Source: Alphaproteobacteria bacterium
GTDB lineage: Bacteria > Pseudomonadota > Alphaproteobacteria > Reyranellales > Reyranellaceae
Assembly (NCBI GenBank): GCA_016869975.1
Contig: VGCZ01000018.1
Span: forward strand, 35,595 to 99,594
DNA: 64,000 nucleotides
Reading direction: 5' to 3'
Position numbers and translations under genes: made by a program. Shown one piece after another: positions 12,473-21,650 of the stretch (its first letter is position 1; each line of letters opens with the position of its first letter). The notes under the pieces were generated by a model, which ran no database searches, was not told where the DNA came from, and saw only the letters and a program-made list of their open reading frames with translations.

Positions 12473-13648
12473 TCAAGGTTTGCGACGCTTCAGGAAATGC
12501 GCCGACAAACGCTCCAGCGCGGCGTCCAGGGTGCTGTCGTTCTTGCAGAAGCAGAAGCGCGCGAAATGCCGGGGCGCGTTGGCGCCGTTGTAGAAGGCGC
12601 TGGTCGGCACCGCCGTGACGCCCGCCTCCACGGTGATATGGCGGCAGAAATCCTCGTCCGTGCCGTTGAAGCCCAGCGGCCGGAAATCCGTCGTGACGAA
12701 ATACGTGCCGCGCGACGGCATCACCTCGAAGCCGATATCGCGCAGCCCGTTCACCAGGCGATCGCGCTTGGCCTGCATGTCGGAGGCCAGCTTGCTGAAA
12801 TAGGCGTCCTCCTTGCGCAGCCCGACGGCGGTTCCCCATTGCAGGGCGGGCGGCGTGGTGAAGGTGACGAACTGGTGCGCCTTGAGGATCGGCTTGAGGA
12901 CCTGGGGGGCGGCGGTGATGTAGCCCACTTTCCAGCCGGTGACGCTGAAGGTCTTGCCCGACGATCCGATGCGCGCCGTGCGCTCGCGCATGCCCGGGAA
13001 CTTCATCAGCGGCGTATGGCGCAGCCCGTCGAAGGTCAGGTGCTCATAGACCTCGTCGCAGACGGCGAAGACATCGTGCTTCACGCAAAGCTCGGCGATG
13101 AAGCCCAGCTCTTCGGCGTCGAACACCTTGGAGCAGGGATTCATCGGCGAGTTGATCAGGATCAGCTTGGTCTTGGGTCCGAAGGCGGCGGCGAGTTCGT
13201 CGCGCGGCAAGACCCAGTGAGGCGGCTGCAGGCGCACCAGCTTGGGCACGCCACCGGCGCGGCGCACGATCGGGATGTAGCTGTCGTAGAGCGGCTCGAT
13301 CAGCACCACCTCGTCGCCAGGCTCGATCAGGCCGAACAGGCAGTCACCCAGCGCCTCGGTGGCGCCCGAGGTCACCATCACCTCGCTCTGCCAGTCGACG
13401 TCGAGGTCGTAGAAACGCTTGTTGTGCTCGGCCACCGCCTGGCGCAGCTCGGGGATACCGAGCATCGGCGGGTACTGGTTGTGGCCGGTCATCAGGTAGT
13501 CGGCGGCGGCGCGGCGTACGTCCTCAGGCCCGGGATCGTCGGGGAAGCCCTGCCCGAGATTCACCGATTTGTACTGCCGCGCCAGCCCCGACATCACGTC
13601 GAAGATCGTGTCGGCGTAGCCGCCCAGAACGCTGTTGCCCTGCTTCAT
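12473..13648 (-). CDS. Pyridoxal-phosphate aminotransferase, class I/II
   Basis: A fold-type I aminotransferase of 391 residues. It resembles the kynurenine/methionine aminotransferase (YbdL-like) branch. Visible are LGQGFPDDPGPEDV near residue 31, YPPMLGIPELRQAV, TSGATEAL, INSPMNPCSKV (Asn contact to the cofactor), and SSGKTFSVTGWKVGY with the Schiff-base Lys232. Substrate cannot be told from sequence. It stands alone between tRNA-His and a divergent 2OG oxygenase. The start at 13648 is clear (MKQGNSVLGGYADTIF). Confidence 0.92.
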   Translation of the reverse strand: MKQGNSVLGGYADTIFDVMSGLARQYKSVNLGQGFPDDPGPEDVRRAAADYLMTGHNQYPPMLGIPELRQAVAEHNKRFYDLDVDWQSEVMVTSGATEALGDCLFGLIEPGDEVVLIEPLYDSYIPIVRRAGGVPKLVRLQPPHWVLPRDELAAAFGPKTKLILINSPMNPCSKVFDAEELGFIAELCVKHDVFAVCDEVYEHLTFDGLRHTPLMKFPGMRERTARIGSSGKTFSVTGWKVGYITAAPQVLKPILKAHQFVTFTTPPALQWGTAVGLRKEDAYFSKLASDMQAKRDRLVNGLRDIGFEVMPSRGTYFVTTDFRPLGFNGTDEDFCRHITVEAGVTAVPTSAFYNGANAPRHFARFCFCKNDSTLDAALERLSAHFLKRRKP

Positions 13649-13772
13649 GTCGTGCCCGTTCCCGGCCGCCGCGCGCGGCCCCGGCGGCGCTCATAGCACA
13701 TCCGCGAGATGGCTTGGGCAACCAGCGTCCCGGCGCTATGGTCCGGCTCCATCTCATCTTCGGAGGGCCGAC

Positions 13773-14420
13773 GTGACGGGCAACAGGACGGCAACAGTCG
13801 ACGACCAACTGTTCGTCAGCCTGGGCAACGATCTCGCGTTGCTCTTCGCCACGCCGTTGCTGCGACGGCCGCTGCCCAACGCCGCGCAGATCAACCCCGG
13901 CCTGCGCGCCGAGGTGATCCGGCGCGCCGCCACCGAGCCCGGAGTCCGCATCAGCAACCGCGGCGGCTGGCAGTCGAAGGCCGATCTGCTGGATTGGCCG
14001 TTGCCAGAGATCGCCGCTTTGCGAACGGCGATCGTCGAGGCGGTGAAGACCATGTCCAGTCTCTCGCCCGAGCTCAGCGGCCGGGCACCGGGGACGACGC
14101 AGTTCAAGGCCTACGCCTGGGCCAACCTCAACCGGATGCACGACTACAACGTCACGCACCTGCACCCGGATTCGCACTTCTCCGGCGTTTATTACGTCGA
14201 TGCCGGCAATGCCGTGACCGGCGGCACAATCCAGTTCACCGACCCCCGACCCATGGCGCGGGCAATGCCGACGCCGGGCTTCAACTTCGACCGGGTGCTG
14301 ACAGTCCTGCCAGCGTCGGGTCTGATGATCCTGTTTCCAAGCTGGCTGGAGCATTGGGTTTCGCCATACGACGGACCCAACGAGCGTATTTCGATTGCCT
14401 TCAATTGCACATTAAAATAG
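13773..14420 (+). CDS. 2OG-Fe(II) oxygenase family protein
   Basis: A probable non-heme iron, 2-oxoglutarate-dependent oxygenase of the small bacterial family often annotated as putative 2OG-FeII oxygenase (TIGR02466 / PF13759-like); 215 residues. The iron-site region is NVTHLHPDSHFSGVYYV (His129, His131, Asp133). The distal His194 is in WLEHWVSPY, and Arg205 in NERISIAFN would hold 2-oxoglutarate. GTG at 13773 is chosen because GGAGG lies 7 bases upstream. It stands alone and its substrate is unknown. Confidence 0.8.
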   Translation: MTGNRTATVDDQLFVSLGNDLALLFATPLLRRPLPNAAQINPGLRAEVIRRAATEPGVRISNRGGWQSKADLLDWPLPEIAALRTAIVEAVKTMSSLSPELSGRAPGTTQFKAYAWANLNRMHDYNVTHLHPDSHFSGVYYVDAGNAVTGGTIQFTDPRPMARAMPTPGFNFDRVLTVLPASGLMILFPSWLEHWVSPYDGPNERISIAFNCTLK

Positions 14421-14487
14421 CAATATATGACCTATCTTTAATCATTCCAGCCCGTTGGTCGCCTGTTAATTAGTCACTCTGACTTGA

Positions 14488-14940
<453 letters not shown>

Positions 14941-15012
14941 GGGAGTCCGGCGCCGCGTTCGCGGGCCGCACGGAACGATCGAGAGAATCCACAAGCGAAA
15001 GGATCAAGGGAT

Positions 15013-16422
15013 ATGGCCGACGCCAAGAGCGTGCTGCAGATGATCAAGGAGAAGGACGTGAAGTTCGTCTCCTTCCGGTTCACCGACCCGCGCGGCAAGT
15101 GGCAGCACACCGCCAAGACTGCGTCGGCGGTCGACGATTCGGTGTTCGCCGACGGCGTGATGTTCGACGGCTCCTCGATCGCCGGCTGGAAGGCGATCAA
15201 CGAGTCCGACATGATCCTGATGCCCGATCCCTCGACCGCGATCCTCGATCCGTTCACGGCGCAGACCACGCTGACGATCTTCTGCGATGTCATCGAGCCC
15301 TCGACCGGCCAGTTCTACGCCCGCTGCCCGCGCTCGACCGCCAAGCGCGCCGAGGCCTACATGAAGTCCTCCGGCGTGGGCGACACCGCGGTGTTCGGCC
15401 CCGAGCTCGAGTTCTTCGTGTTCGACGACGTGCGCTTCGACGTGAAGATGCACGGCTCCTTCTACGCCGTGGACTCGGCCGAGACGCCGAACAACACCGG
15501 CACGGTCATGGACGGCGGCAACATGGGCCACCGTCCGGGCGTCAAGGGCGGTTACTTCCCCGTCCCGCCGGTCGACTCCATGCATGACCTGCGCGCCGAG
15601 ATGTGCACCGTGCTGACCGAGATGGGCCTCACCATGGAGATCCATCACCACGAGGTGGCGCCGGCGCAGAACGAGCTGGGCTTCCGCTTCGACACGCTGG
15701 TGAAGACCGGCGACAACGTCCAGAAGTACAAGTACGGCCTGCACAACGTCGCCGCCCAGTGGGGCAAGACCTGCACCTTCATGCCCAAGCCGATTTACGG
15801 CGACAACGGCTCGGGCATGCATACCCATCAGTCGATCTGGAAGGACGGCAAGCCGCTCTTCGCCGGCAACGGCTACGCCGACCTCAGCGAGACGGCGCTG
15901 TACTACATCGGCGGCATCATCAAGCACGCCAAGGCGCTCAACGCCTTCTGCAACGCCTCGACCAACAGCTACAAGCGCGTCATCCCGGGCTTCGAGGCGC
16001 CGGTGCTGCTCGCCTACTCCGCGCGCAACCGCTCGGCCTCCTGCCGCATCCCCTACTCCGCTTCGCCCAAGGGCAAGCGCGTCGAGGTGCGGTTCCCCGA
16101 TCCGTCGGCCAACCCGTACCTCGCCTTCTCGGCGATGCTGATGGCCGGCATCGACGGCATCCAGAACAAGATCCATCCCGGCGAGGCGATGGACAAGAAC
16201 CTCTACGAGCTGCCGCCGGAGGAGCTCAAGCAGGTGCCGACCGTGGCCGGTTCGCTGCGCGAGGCGCTGGGCGCGCTCGACGCCGATCGCGCCTTCCTCA
16301 CCAAGGGCGGCGTGTTCACCGAGGACCAGATCGACGCCTACATGGATCTCAAGTGGGAGGAGGTCTACAACTGGGAACACCAGCCGGCGCCGATCGAGTA
16401 CAAGATGTACTACTCGGTCTGA
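15013..16422 (+). CDS. glnA: Glutamine synthetase type I
   Basis: This makes glutamine from glutamate, ammonia and ATP, as a dodecamer; 469 residues, the full GSI length. Motifs include [17 protein letters not shown] near residue 50, the catalytic beta-sheet regions [12 protein letters not shown] and [14 protein letters not shown], and NRSASCRIP. Tyr398 in NLYELPPEE is the adenylylation site, so control by GlnE is expected. It is co-transcribed with glnB and followed by a strong terminator. Confidence 0.98.
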   Translation: MADAKSVLQMIKEKDVKFVSFRFTDPRGKWQHTAKTASAVDDSVFADGVMFDGSSIAGWKAINESDMILMPDPSTAILDPFTAQTTLTIFCDVIEPSTGQFYARCPRSTAKRAEAYMKSSGVGDTAVFGPELEFFVFDDVRFDVKMHGSFYAVDSAETPNNTGTVMDGGNMGHRPGVKGGYFPVPPVDSMHDLRAEMCTVLTEMGLTMEIHHHEVAPAQNELGFRFDTLVKTGDNVQKYKYGLHNVAAQWGKTCTFMPKPIYGDNGSGMHTHQSIWKDGKPLFAGNGYADLSETALYYIGGIIKHAKALNAFCNASTNSYKRVIPGFEAPVLLAYSARNRSASCRIPYSASPKGKRVEVRFPDPSANPYLAFSAMLMAGIDGIQNKIHPGEAMDKNLYELPPEELKQVPTVAGSLREALGALDADRAFLTKGGVFTEDQIDAYMDLKWEEVYNWEHQPAPIEYKMYYSV

Positions 16423-16445
16423 TCCGCGACCGTTCCGTGAAGTTC

Positions 16446-16472
16446 AAGGGGGCCGCGCAAGCGGCCCCTTTT
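16446..16472 (+). terminator. Rho-independent terminator after glnA
   Basis: A GC stem (GGGGCCGC with GCGGCCCC) around a GCAA tetraloop is followed by TTTT. It lies 24 bases past the glnA stop and ends the glnB-glnA transcript. Confidence 0.85.
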
Positions 16473-16503
16473 CGATTCCCGGAGCGGCGCTTAAAGTCTC
16501 CGC

Positions 16504-17559
16504 ATGGTCGTGCCGTCCATTACCCGTCGCGCCTTCACTGGCGCCGCCGTCTCATCGGCCATCATCGGAACCGCCGCCGCCCAGCCCAGGCCGCTGGTGC
16601 GCGTGGCTTTCGGTTCCTGCGTCGATCCGCGCGAGCCGCAGCCGATCTGGGATTCGATCCTCGCCTACAAGCCCGACCTGTTCATCTTCGCCGGCGACAA
16701 CGTCTATGGCGACAGCAAGGACCGCGAGGTGAAGGAGCTCAAGGAGGCTTACGAGCGGGCGCGCCAATCGCCGGGCTACATGAAGCTGCGCCAGAGCGTG
16801 CGCCACCTCGCGATCTGGGACGACCACGACTACGGCGTCAACGACGCCGGCGGCGACATGCCGTTCAAGGCCGAGTCGAAAGAGGAGTTCCTGAAGTTCT
16901 GGGACGTGCCGTCTGACGATCCACGGCGCCAGCAAGAGGGCATCTACTACGCGGAGTCGTTCGGCACAGCGGGCCAGCGCACGCAGGTCATCCTGCTCGA
17001 CATCCGCTGGTTCAAGTCGCCGTGGCTGCCGAGCCCGAATCGCGGCGCCTTGGGCATGGAACGCTATGTCCCCGACAACGATCCGGCCAAGACCATGCTC
17101 GGCCCGGCGCAATGGGCCTGGCTCGCCGACCGCCTGCGCGAACCCGCCGATCTGCGCCTGGTGGTGTCCTCGATCCAGGTGCTGGCCGAGGGCCATGGCT
17201 GGGAGCGCTGGGGCAATTTCCCGCGCGAGCGGCGCAAGCTCTTCGAGCTAGTGCGCCAGACCCGTGCCGAGAACGTCATCTTCCTCTCCGGCGACCGCCA
17301 TCTCGGCGCGCTCTACCGTGAGACCGAAGGCGCGCCCTACCCGCTCACCGAAATAACCTCGAGCGGGCTGACTAAGTTCTTCCCCAACTCCCGCGAGCCC
17401 GGTCCGAACCGCCTGGGCGCAGTGTTCGGCCGGGCGAACTTCGGCACAATCGACATCGACTGGTGGGAGAAGAAAGTGCGCCTCTCCGTGCGCGACGAGG
17501 CCGGCCAGCCGGCGCGCAGCCACAGCGTGCCGATGGAGGAGATGCGGTTCCGGACGTGA
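16504..17559 (+). CDS. PhoD-like metallophosphatase, Tat-exported
   Basis: A phosphodiesterase/alkaline phosphatase D-type enzyme of 351 residues. The N-terminus has a twin-arginine leader (SITRRAFTGAAVSSA) ending near AAAQ, so it should act in the periplasm with its metals loaded beforehand. Metal-site motifs are FAGDNVYGD, WDDHDYGVNDAGGDMPF and FLSGDRHLGALY. It lacks the large N-terminal domain of Bacillus PhoD and is on the short side for the family. It stands alone after the glnA terminator and is convergent with sufU. Confidence 0.88.
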   Translation: MVVPSITRRAFTGAAVSSAIIGTAAAQPRPLVRVAFGSCVDPREPQPIWDSILAYKPDLFIFAGDNVYGDSKDREVKELKEAYERARQSPGYMKLRQSVRHLAIWDDHDYGVNDAGGDMPFKAESKEEFLKFWDVPSDDPRRQQEGIYYAESFGTAGQRTQVILLDIRWFKSPWLPSPNRGALGMERYVPDNDPAKTMLGPAQWAWLADRLREPADLRLVVSSIQVLAEGHGWERWGNFPRERRKLFELVRQTRAENVIFLSGDRHLGALYRETEGAPYPLTEITSSGLTKFFPNSREPGPNRLGAVFGRANFGTIDIDWWEKKVRLSVRDEAGQPARSHSVPMEEMRFRT

Positions 17560-17570
17560 TGCCAGGACTC

Positions 17571-17631
17571 TGTCATCCCGAGCGCAGCGAGGGATCCAGA
17601 ATCAGCCTAGATCCCTCGCTGCGCTCGGGAT
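17571..17631. repeat. 22-bp perfect inverted repeat (family 1) between convergent genes
   Basis: Arms 17575-17596 and 17610-17631 are perfect complements around a 13-base spacer. It sits between the stops of the phosphatase and sufU and can terminate both. It is the best-preserved copy of the family-1 palindrome in the window. Confidence 0.85.
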
Positions 17632-17633
17632 CG

Positions 17634-18041
17634 CTAACCACCGAGCGCGGCGCGCAGCGCCTCGAACGGCAGGGTGACGCAGTCGCGGCGGCTGCGATGC
17701 TGGGCGACGGGTGCGAAGGCGGCGAAATCGCCGGTGCCTTGGGACTCGCCGCTCAACACCGAGTCGATCTCGCGCCTGAGCCCGGCGACCTCGTCGGTGG
17801 TGTGGCCGACGGCGCGTGCGGTGAGCGCCGAAGCTGACGCCTCGCACAATGCGCAGCCGCGCACCTTGTGCGCCAGCTCGGCAATGCGGCCGTGCTCGTC
17901 GAGGCGGATCTCCATGGTGACGCGATCGCCGCACAGCGGGTTGTCGCGCACCGCCTTGGCGGACGGCGCGGCGAGCGTTCCGGCGCCCGTTTTCGACTTG
18001 GCCAGCGCAACGATGCGGTCCTGGTAGAGCGCCTGGCTCAT
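17634..18041 (-). CDS. sufU: SufU-type iron-sulfur scaffold / sulfur acceptor
   Basis: An IscU-fold protein of 135 residues that accepts persulfide sulfur from SufS. The ligand set is visible: Cys37-Gly-Asp39 (NPLCGDRV), Cys63 and Cys66 (RGCALCEASASAL) and Cys121 (RRDCVTLP). The roughly 20-residue insertion before the last Cys (GESQGTGDFAAFAPV) is typical of SufU rather than IscU. Its start overlaps the sufS stop by four bases (ATGA), so the two are coupled. No sufBCD genes are nearby. Confidence 0.9.
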   Translation of the reverse strand: MSQALYQDRIVALAKSKTGAGTLAAPSAKAVRDNPLCGDRVTMEIRLDEHGRIAELAHKVRGCALCEASASALTARAVGHTTDEVAGLRREIDSVLSGESQGTGDFAAFAPVAQHRSRRDCVTLPFEALRAALGG

Positions 18042-19270
18042 GCAAACCGCCTCAGCGCCTCGCCGACGCCCTCGAGCAGCGCGTCGACGTCGCTGGCGTC
18101 GTTGTAAGGCGCGATGCTGGCGCGCGTGGTACCCGGCAGGTCGAGCCTGTCCATCAGCGGCTGGGCGCAGTGATGACCGGCGCGCACGGCGACGCCATAC
18201 GAGTCGAGGATCTGCGCGGTGTCGTGCGGATGCACTCCCTCGAGCGTGAAGGAGATCACCGGGAAACGACCCTGCAAGCCGGCGGGGCCGATCAGGCGCG
18301 TGCCCTTGATGCCAGCCAGGCCGTCCATCATGCGCTGGGTCAGGCCCATCTCGTGCGTGCCCACCGCGCTCCAGTCCAGCGCCATCATCCAGCGGCAGGC
18401 CGCGCCGAGGCCGATCGCCGGGCCGATCGGCGGCGTGCCGGCCTCGAAACGGCGCGGCGGCGGCGCCCAGGTGATCTCCTCGAGCGACACGCGGCCGATC
18501 ATCGAGCCGCCGCCCATGAAGGGCGGCATGTCGTCGAGCAACGCGCGGCGGCCCCAGAGTGCGCCGATGCCATTGGGTCCGTACGCCTTGTGGCCGGCGA
18601 AGGCATAGAAATCGACGCCCAGGGCCGGCAGGTCGATCGGCCCGTGCGGCGCGCGCTGCGCGCCGTCGAGCAGCACCACGGCACCGACCGACTTCGCCGC
18701 GGCGACCACGGGAGCGACATCGAGCAGCGCGCCGGTGACGTTGGAGACATGCGCCAGCGCGATGACGCGCGTGCGCGGCGTCACGGTCTTCGGCAAAGCG
18801 CCGACATCGATGCGCCCGTCTTGCGTGACCGGCAGGCCGACCAGCTTGGCGCCGACGCGTTGAGCGAGCTGATACCAGGGCACGATGTTGGAATGGTGCT
18901 CGAGCTCCGATACGACGATCTCGTCGCCCGCCTTCAGGCGCTGGCCGTAGCTGTGGGCCACGAGGTTGATCGCCGCCGTACAGCCGCCGGTGAAGATCAC
19001 CTCATCGGGCGAGGTGACGCCGAGGAAACGTCCTACATCGGCGCGCGCGCTTTCGTAGAGCTCGGTCGCGGCCTCGGCCAGCGCATGCACGCCGCGCAGC
19101 ACATTGGCGCGCGACGTGGTCTCGTAGGCGACGACGGCGTCGATCACCGCCTGCGGCGTCTGCGCCGAGGCGCCGTTGTCGAGATAGTGCAGCGTCTTGC
19201 CGTTGATCGGCCGCGAAAGGATCGGGAACTGCCGCCGTATCGCGCCGACATCAAAGGTCTTGCTGGTCAT
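18038..19270 (-). CDS. sufS: Cysteine desulfurase SufS
   Basis: A PLP enzyme of 410 residues that takes sulfur from cysteine for Fe-S cluster assembly. Visible are SELEHHSNIVPW (cofactor His), VDFYAFAGHKAYGPNG with Schiff-base Lys228, and RAGHHCAQPLM with the sulfur-carrying Cys368 in the short group II loop. The start at 19270 (MTSKTFDVGAIRRQFPIL) is typical. It forms a two-gene unit with sufU. Either this pair serves a dispersed SUF system, or it handles sulfur for another purpose such as molybdoenzyme maturation encoded next door. Confidence 0.95.
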   Translation of the reverse strand: MTSKTFDVGAIRRQFPILSRPINGKTLHYLDNGASAQTPQAVIDAVVAYETTSRANVLRGVHALAEAATELYESARADVGRFLGVTSPDEVIFTGGCTAAINLVAHSYGQRLKAGDEIVVSELEHHSNIVPWYQLAQRVGAKLVGLPVTQDGRIDVGALPKTVTPRTRVIALAHVSNVTGALLDVAPVVAAAKSVGAVVLLDGAQRAPHGPIDLPALGVDFYAFAGHKAYGPNGIGALWGRRALLDDMPPFMGGGSMIGRVSLEEITWAPPPRRFEAGTPPIGPAIGLGAACRWMMALDWSAVGTHEMGLTQRMMDGLAGIKGTRLIGPAGLQGRFPVISFTLEGVHPHDTAQILDSYGVAVRAGHHCAQPLMDRLDLPGTTRASIAPYNDASDVDALLEGVGEALRRFA

Positions 19271-19324
19271 CGCGTCCTGTCCGCCGTGCCGCGCATGGCG
19301 GCGGACACTACGCCAACGCCAGCT

Positions 19325-19915
19325 TCAGCCCGTGTACCATATATGCTCGATCCAACCGTGCGAGCCATGATTATTGTACCTGCCCTGGCTGCCGTGCAGC
19401 TCATGCAGCGTGCCGCGCCAGGGATCGAGAACGACGACCCAGGTCCGGCTGGTGCAGCGCGCGGCGAGGATGAAGTGACCGCCATTGCGCGTCATCGTCG
19501 CGCCGGCGCCGCGATACCAGCCGACGAGGAGCAGCGCCGGAAAGCGGTCCCGGATGCGATTCTTCTGCCAGGCGAAGTTATAGGACGAAGTGCCGGGATA
19601 CATGGCGCCGGTGTCGGCGCTCACGCGGATCCCGGAGGCTCGGAGAGTGGGCGTGATATTGCCCTCGTCCGTGCCGGTACCCAGCCCTCTGTTCGCACCA
19701 GAGAGCTGGCTCTGAAGCAGCGATCCAGAGAAGTTGCCGGAAATCGCCTTGTACCCGCTCTCGCCGTTGACGCTGCACTGCTGGCGCGTCTGGTCCCACA
19801 TCATGCCGATGCTGGCGAGCGCGCAGGACATCGGTTCGTTCTGCCGGTCGACGTAGTGGGTGACCCCATCGGAATCGTTGCGGCGGATGTACTCTTGGGC
19901 GACGACAAACGACAT
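19325..19915 (-). CDS. Papain-like cysteine protease domain protein
   Basis: A protein of 196 residues with a papain/C39/C70-like catalytic pattern. Gln25 and Cys31 lie in RQNEPMSCALASIGMMW, His147 in NGGHFILAARC, and Asp164 in VVLDPWRG. This order and spacing is what a papain-like fold needs. There is no signal peptide, membrane segment or attached transporter. The ATG at 19915 has AGGGGAG 7 bases upstream. Base composition is visibly lower in G+C than its neighbours. The C-terminus is rich in Asn, His and Gly. No immunity or substrate gene lies beside it. Function unknown. Confidence 0.65.
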   Translation of the reverse strand: MSFVVAQEYIRRNDSDGVTHYVDRQNEPMSCALASIGMMWDQTRQQCSVNGESGYKAISGNFSGSLLQSQLSGANRGLGTGTDEGNITPTLRASGIRVSADTGAMYPGTSSYNFAWQKNRIRDRFPALLLVGWYRGAGATMTRNGGHFILAARCTSRTWVVVLDPWRGTLHELHGSQGRYNNHGSHGWIEHIWYTG

Positions 19916-19984
19916 GACGACGCTCCCCTGTAGCGACAATCAGAAAAAGTGAACGATCAATTATTTCTTAAATCGCCCTACTCG

Positions 19985-21646
19985 TCAAGCGCGCCGTGCG
20001 CGGAAGGCCGCCAGCGCTTCCGGCGTATCGAGATCGACCAGAACACCGTCCGACGACACCTCGCCGTCCATCGGAACCTCGCAGACCTGGTCGGCATGCT
20101 CGCCGATCAGGTGGCGCGCGCCGGTGTCGCCCGACACGCCGCCCATCTCCGGGAAGAAGCGCTTGGCCCATAGCACCGGGTTGCCGCGCTTTCCCTCGAC
20201 GGTGGGTACGCAGATCGATCGACCCTCGACCGGGTTGAAGGCCGCGATCAGCTTGTTGAGCTGCGCCGGCGTGACGGCCGGCATGTCGCCCAGCAGCACG
20301 AGCGCGCCGTCGATGTCGGCGGGCAAGGTCGCGACGCCTGCCTTCAGCGAGGTGCTCAGTCCCTGCGCGTAGTCAGGATTCTCGACGAAGCGCACGGCGC
20401 GCGCGACATCGCCCAGGCTGGCCACGGCGCGGCGCACGTCGTCGGCCATGTGGCCCAGCACAACGGTGGCCGACACCGCGTGCGACATCATCGCGGCGCG
20501 CACCACGCGCGCCACCATCGGCGCGCCGTCGATCTCCGCCAGCAATTTGTTCGACGGGCCCATGCGGCTGGAGCGACCGGCCGCGAGGATGAGGGCGGCG
20601 ATGCGCGGCGCGCGCTGCGCTTCGCCCTTGCCCTCGCTATCCTCGCCGCTGCGCGCCACGCCGCGCATCGTGGTTTCCTCCAGCAGCCCGCCCGCGCCCA
20701 TGCGCACGATCTCGCTCCGCCGCACCGGCAATCCGGCGGCCAGACGCTGCAGCACCATGTCGAAGCCGTTGAATTTCGGCGACTTGGCGCAGCCCGGTAG
20801 GCCGATCGCCGGCCTGCCGTCGAGCTCGCCCATCAGCAGCAGGTTGCCGGGGTCGACGGGCATGCCGAAATGCGTGATGTGACCGCCCGCCTTCTCGATC
20901 CCCGACGGCACTGTGTCGCGCCGGTCGACGATCGCCGAGGCGCCGGCGATCAGGAACAGATCGCAGCCCTCGGCCGCGAGTTCCGTCAGTGCCGCGGCGA
21001 TCTCGCCCTCGTCGTGGCGCACGCGGCGCTCGCCGGCGAGCGTGCCGCCCAACCCGGCCATGCGCGCCCGTGTCGTCTCGGTCGCCTTGTCGAGAACCTT
21101 CGCGCGCGTGCCCGGCAGGCTGGTCTGCACCAGCCCGGCTCTCATCGCCTTGAAGGGCGCCAGCGAAACCATGGGACCGCCGTCTCGCACCACCGCCAGG
21201 GCGCGCTCGAGCGCGGCGCGCGGCACGGCGAACGGGATGATCTTGATGGTGGCGACCATCTGCTTTACCGCGGCCGCGGCGTAGGCCGGCAAGGTCGCGA
21301 TGGTGATCGACTCGTCGATGTCATTGAGCGCGTCGAGCCGCGCCTGATCGGCGACCACGACACCGGGCGCCGTCGCGAAGAGATTGGCACGGCCGGTGAA
21401 CGGCGCGGTCGCCGTGAGGCCGGAGCCCATCACCGCCTCGGCGATGGTGCGCGCCGCCTCGTCCTCGTGCACGTCGTCGGGCGCCAGCCTGGCGGCGATC
21501 ACCGTCTTCACACCGGCGGCCTTCAACGCGGCGACGTCGAGTTCAGACAGTCGCCGGCCCTTGGCGAAGTTGATGCGACCCTCGCGGTGCGCGTGCGCGA
21601 GGATCGCGCCCGCCGCCTCGTCGATGGCGATGTCGCCGAACCGCAT
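19985..21646 (-). CDS. Molybdopterin-binding domain / MobA-like nucleotidyltransferase fusion
   Basis: A two-domain protein of 553 residues for molybdenum cofactor processing. The N-terminal half (about 1-335) is a molybdopterin-binding, MoeA/CinA-like domain with LFLIAGASAIVDRRDTVPSG and IGLPGCAKSPKFNGFD. A linker rich in Glu/Ser/Arg (about 325-345) leads to a MocA/MobA-type NTP transferase (AALILAAGRSSRMG, LLGDMPAVTP, GKRGNPVLW). It probably makes molybdopterin cytosine dinucleotide, the cofactor form of the CoxL-type hydroxylases. It ends the coxD-coxE-xdhC operon, 4 bases after xdhC. Confidence 0.85.
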   Translation of the reverse strand: MRFGDIAIDEAAGAILAHAHREGRINFAKGRRLSELDVAALKAAGVKTVIAARLAPDDVHEDEAARTIAEAVMGSGLTATAPFTGRANLFATAPGVVVADQARLDALNDIDESITIATLPAYAAAAVKQMVATIKIIPFAVPRAALERALAVVRDGGPMVSLAPFKAMRAGLVQTSLPGTRAKVLDKATETTRARMAGLGGTLAGERRVRHDEGEIAAALTELAAEGCDLFLIAGASAIVDRRDTVPSGIEKAGGHITHFGMPVDPGNLLLMGELDGRPAIGLPGCAKSPKFNGFDMVLQRLAAGLPVRRSEIVRMGAGGLLEETTMRGVARSGEDSEGKGEAQRAPRIAALILAAGRSSRMGPSNKLLAEIDGAPMVARVVRAAMMSHAVSATVVLGHMADDVRRAVASLGDVARAVRFVENPDYAQGLSTSLKAGVATLPADIDGALVLLGDMPAVTPAQLNKLIAAFNPVEGRSICVPTVEGKRGNPVLWAKRFFPEMGGVSGDTGARHLIGEHADQVCEVPMDGEVSSDGVLVDLDTPEALAAFRARRA

Positions 21647-21650
21647 GGGC

